The notes beneath the pieces are model-generated. The model had not been told where the DNA came from. It saw nothing but the letters and a program-made list of their open reading frames with translations, and did not search any database. The translations under genes were made by a program, and so were the position numbers. Of a stretch of 64,000 nt of DNA, positions 61,117-64,000 are shown one piece after another (position 1 is the stretch's first letter; each line of letters starts with the position of its first letter). Source of the stretch: Candidula unifasciata (taxonomy: Eukaryota; Mollusca; Gastropoda; Stylommatophora; Geomitridae); assembly GCA_905116865.2 (NCBI GenBank), contig CAJHNH020008439.1, forward strand, positions 64,022 through 128,021, given 5' to 3'.

Positions 61117-62252
61117 CACTACTTCTTCAGCTCTGTGAGTTCCACAGAAATAATTATCTGTCTAAACTATTCACAGCCACTACTTCTTCAGCTCTGTGAG
61201 TTCCATAAAATAATTATCTGTCTAAACTATTCACAGCCACCGCTTATTCAGCTCTGTGAGTTCCATAGAAATAATTATCTGTCTAAACTATTCACAGCCA
61301 CTACTTCTTCAGCTCTGAGTTCCACATAAATAATTATCTGTCTAAACTATTCACAGCCACTACTTCTTCAGCTCTGTGAGTTCCATAGAAATAATTATCT
61401 GTCTAAACTATTCACAGCCACTACTTCTTCAGCTCTCTGAGTTCCACATAAATAATTATCTGTCTAAACTATTCACAGCCACTACTTCTTCAGCTCTGAG
61501 TTCCACATAAATAATTATCTGTCTAAACTATTCACAGCCACTACTTCTTCAGTGCGCAGCGCCCGTGGCTAAGGCATTGCAAGTCTGACTCATAATCTAA
61601 CGTACAGCGATCGAAACCTGCATGGGCTGCGTGGATTTTTATCGTGGTATGGGACGTCGCAGGTTGACCCAGCCTCAAATGGGTACCAGGATGGGCTGTC
61701 CTGGAAAAGTAAAGACGGCTGGTGTAATGCTGACCACATTACCCACCAAGTGCCGTTCGGTCTGTAAAAATATGGGTGCTCTTTCCATATGCCCGCTGCA
61801 CTTAAGGGCGTGTAAAGGGATCTTTACTTATACTTCTTCAGCTCTGTGAGTTCCACATAAATAATTATCTGTTTAAACTATTCACAGCCACTACTTCTTC
61901 AGCTCTGTGAGTTCCACAGAAATAATTATCAGTCTAAACTATTCACAGCCACTACTTCTTCAGCTCTGTGAGTTCCACAGAAATAATTATCAGTCTAAAC
62001 TATTCACAGCCACTACTTCTTCAGCTCTGTGAGTTCCACATAAATAATTATCTGTTTAAACTATTCACAGCCACTACTTCTTCAGCTCTGTGAGTTCCAC
62101 AGAAATAATTATCAGTCTAAACTATTCACAGCCACTACTTCTTCAGCTCTGTGAGTTCCACAGAAATAATTATCAGTCTAAACTATTCACAGCCACTACT
62201 TCTTCAGCTCTGTGAGTTCCACAGAAATAATTATCAGTCTAAACTATTCATA
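61117..62252. repeat. Minisatellite, 61-bp unit, about 14 copies, split by a SINE
   Basis: Units contain 'cactacttcttcagctctgt', 'gagttccacagaaataatta' and 'tctgtctaaactattcacag'. Left of the SINE most units have 'tctgtctaaac'; right of it most have 'cagtctaaac' or 'ctgtttaaac', so the two halves homogenised separately. Confidence 0.96.
61555..61839 (+). mobile_element. SINE family B copy inside the 61-bp array
   Basis: Head 'tggctaaggcattgcaagtc' (A box) and 'gatcgaaacc' (B box), core 'gtaatgctgaccacattacc' and end 'gggatctttacttata' are all intact. The target duplication is TACTTCTTCAG (up to 11 bp, ambiguous by one or two at the element end), which is satellite sequence on both sides. This is the cleanest copy of the family. 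Confidence 0.92.
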
Positions 62253-62439
62253 GGTTGTTTTTTTTTAGTATGTGTTTTATCCAGTGCCAGTATCTTTTCT
62301 GAACCTTTTGACTGGCTGGAATTTTAATTATGTCATAAACTCAGCAATGGTTATTTTATAACATGCAGGTCGTTTTTTCACTCACTGAACAGGCAACAAT
62401 AAATAAGTGCTTGCAGTTTGAAACAAAAAAATATGCTTA

Positions 62440-62695
62440 TAATGAAAGTAGATCTCTATATACAACAATAAGAAAGAGACAAACACTGTTCTTTGTCCAC
62501 ATAATGAGAAGAGAGACATTGGAAAGATCAGTGTAAAAAAAGGGGCAGAGGCAGACCAAGAGAAATGATGTTGGATGGGCTGAAACGATGGAATGGAGGG
62601 ATATCATCAAGAGAGCTGTTCCAGGCAACCGGGGGTTATGATCTGTGGAGATGCAGAAGCGCCTATGCGAGGGAACATGATGATGATGATATGCT
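62440..62695 (+). mobile_element. Decayed LINE RT C-terminus with GAT tail
   Basis: 'ctatatacaacaataagaaa', 'gaaatgatgttggatgggct' and 'ctgtggagatgcagaagcgc', ending 'gatgatgatgat', match 15845-16135. Confidence 0.75.
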
Positions 62696-62869
62696 TATGT
62701 TTATTATGCACCAGTTGTTCATTCACTGTCTGGTTGTGCCATTACATGTCACTCAGGACTTGCAGTCTATTTCTCCATTCCATTATATCTTGTGCAATGA
62801 ATTTAATATCATGGATCGAATCCAGTTCCAGCATCTTTAGCTCTTTCATCAAAGTAGCGCCTACTTTGG

Positions 62870-63055
62870 GAACAGCGGCTCTATAAGCATAATGGCTAGG
62901 ACAACCTGCCCAGTATGGGCACTGCTCTCACAGAAAGAAGTTGCAACCCACTGTGAGTATTTTGCAAAACAAAGTCCTGTCTGTACAACAATCGATAAAC
63001 GTAAATGACCTTGAGAGTTCAAGAAGTGCCTCGTCCAGTAGGGGCCTGCATGTTT
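62870..63055 (+). mobile_element. LINE 5' UTR fragment, second copy
   Basis: 'gcactgctctcacagaaaga', 'gagtattttgcaaaacaaag' and 'aagtgcctcgtccagtaggg' match 59450-59590; it stops at 'ggcctgcatgt' where the next fragment begins. Confidence 0.85.
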
Positions 63056-63480
63056 TTCTTTTGGACATTCTCACTTCCTCACTCCCTTTATTTCCCATTT
63101 TGGTGACTGTTTTGATGATTTTCTGCCCGTTTCTTCTTAGGATGTCTCCAATATAGCGTCATCTTCTTTTTCTTATAACTTTTGTTATCAATGGTTGCCC
63201 AGACATTTCTCTTATTTCTTTAATCCACCTGAATTCATCACATTTTATATTCAACATTTTACATTCATCTGTTTTCAAATGTATTTAATTCTCGTTCCAT
63301 GCCTGTAGTGGTTCTACAACTTTCACTGGCATATGTTAAAACTGAAATCACATTAGAATTTAAAACATGTCCACACAGCCATACTGATGTTAATATCCTA
63401 AGTTTGGTACTATATTTATGGTCTTTCGACGTTCAATAATGTCCAAGTACTATGAAAGTTTTTTTTTGTTTAAATTCTTA
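63056..63480 (-). mobile_element. Decayed LINE RT region, joined head-on to the 5' UTR fragment
   Basis: Minus-strand frames read 'LTYASESCRTTTGMERELNT' and 'EIREMSGQPLITKVIRKRR', an RT thumb and C-terminal region. The join at about 63055 brings a plus-strand 5' end against a minus-strand 3' part. Confidence 0.65.
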
Positions 63481-64000
63481 TTTTGATATCTATGTCTATT
63501 CCATATGGTTGACTATATTGCTAAACAAACAGAAGTATGATTATAACCCTTGTGGTGAGATTTCACTAAGGGAGATCAGGGTAATATATGCTTGAATTTT
63601 TTTTTTTTGTTTTCCCTATATATTTTTAGACATATACTTAATTTTTTTTTTAGTCCTTTATCCATGAAAAGACTTTCAATTAACTCACATCAAGTCATAT
63701 CACCCTCTGCCAATGCATACATCATGCTTATATGTATTTTGTTTCCTTTTAAAGGGTGGAAAAAAGGGGGGGGGAGCTGGTGATTTCAGGTAGGGAAGAG
63801 CCAACGGCAAGCGCTGTGAAATACATTATTGCTTGCCTAAGCACATTTGCGCTCTGAAGGTTGCGGATTCGTTTTATGGTGAGGCCATTCAGTTCATGCT
63901 TGCAACTTTTATGAAGACCCATGGGGGATCATTGTTAGAGCTACGGAGGTTGTGCTCTGTGGGATGCTCTCAGCAGGCAGCTAGCTGTTCTGTGGATAGA
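63481..64000. other. Right edge, no feature recognised
   Basis: AT-rich with T runs, then a GC-richer end from about 63790. I looked on the minus strand for upstream fucosidase exons from 59000 to 64000 and found none. Confidence 0.5.

Noticed and set aside
61563..61620. tRNA gene at the SINE B head
   Set aside because: The same sequence heads several dispersed SINE copies and is not a complete cloverleaf.
59000..64000. Further upstream fucosidase exons
   Set aside because: I searched the minus strand for FUCA1-like motifs before 'SPVKD' and found none; they must lie beyond the window or are too diverged to see by eye.

Overview
The window is nuclear DNA of a metazoan. It carries introns with GT-AG signals, two animal genes split into short exons, tRNA-headed SINEs, several non-LTR retrotransposon families, small hAT- and piggyBac-like elements and many minisatellites. 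An invertebrate, perhaps a mollusc, fits best; that is inference from repeat style and proteins, not a direct observation. There are no prokaryotic operons, CRISPR arrays, rRNA genes or convincing tRNA genes.

Two host genes are supported, both on the minus strand. (1) A complete PINCH/LIMS gene occupies 10496-36350. Twelve coding exons splice in frame to 367 residues with five intact LIM domains plus an N-terminal extension of about 40 residues; a possible upstream non-coding exon and promoter lie near 44.9-45.1 kb. PINCH is the LIM-only adaptor of the integrin-linked kinase/parvin complex at cell-matrix adhesions. (2) The 3' half of an alpha-L-fucosidase gene (GH29, FUCA1-like) occupies 53894-58991. 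Four exons encode the C-terminal 220 residues or so; the 5' exons, including the nucleophile region, lie beyond the right edge. One of its introns has a GC-AG donor.

The rest is introns and intergenic DNA filled with repeats. A near-intact single-ORF retrotransposon (endonuclease, reverse transcriptase, RNase H) lies at 5.6-9.3 kb, with a related fragment at 46.5 kb. A 5'-truncated RNase H-bearing LINE with a 13-bp target duplication sits in a fucosidase intron at 57.2-58.6 kb. About twenty decayed LINE ends, at least six short dispersed families and about a dozen minisatellites (units 18-61 bp, roughly 9 kb together) account for most of the remainder.

Several insertions are nested and give a local history: a TTAA-flanked piggyBac-like element inside a SINE, a SINE inside a 61-bp satellite, a hAT-like element at the edge of a 32-bp minisatellite, one short retroposon inside another, and a LINE 3' fragment at the start of a 47-bp array. 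Two long nested inverted repeats (11.1-11.8 kb and 43.6-44.2 kb) look like foldback or MITE elements. I found no new multi-gene system; the most unusual material is the repeat structure.
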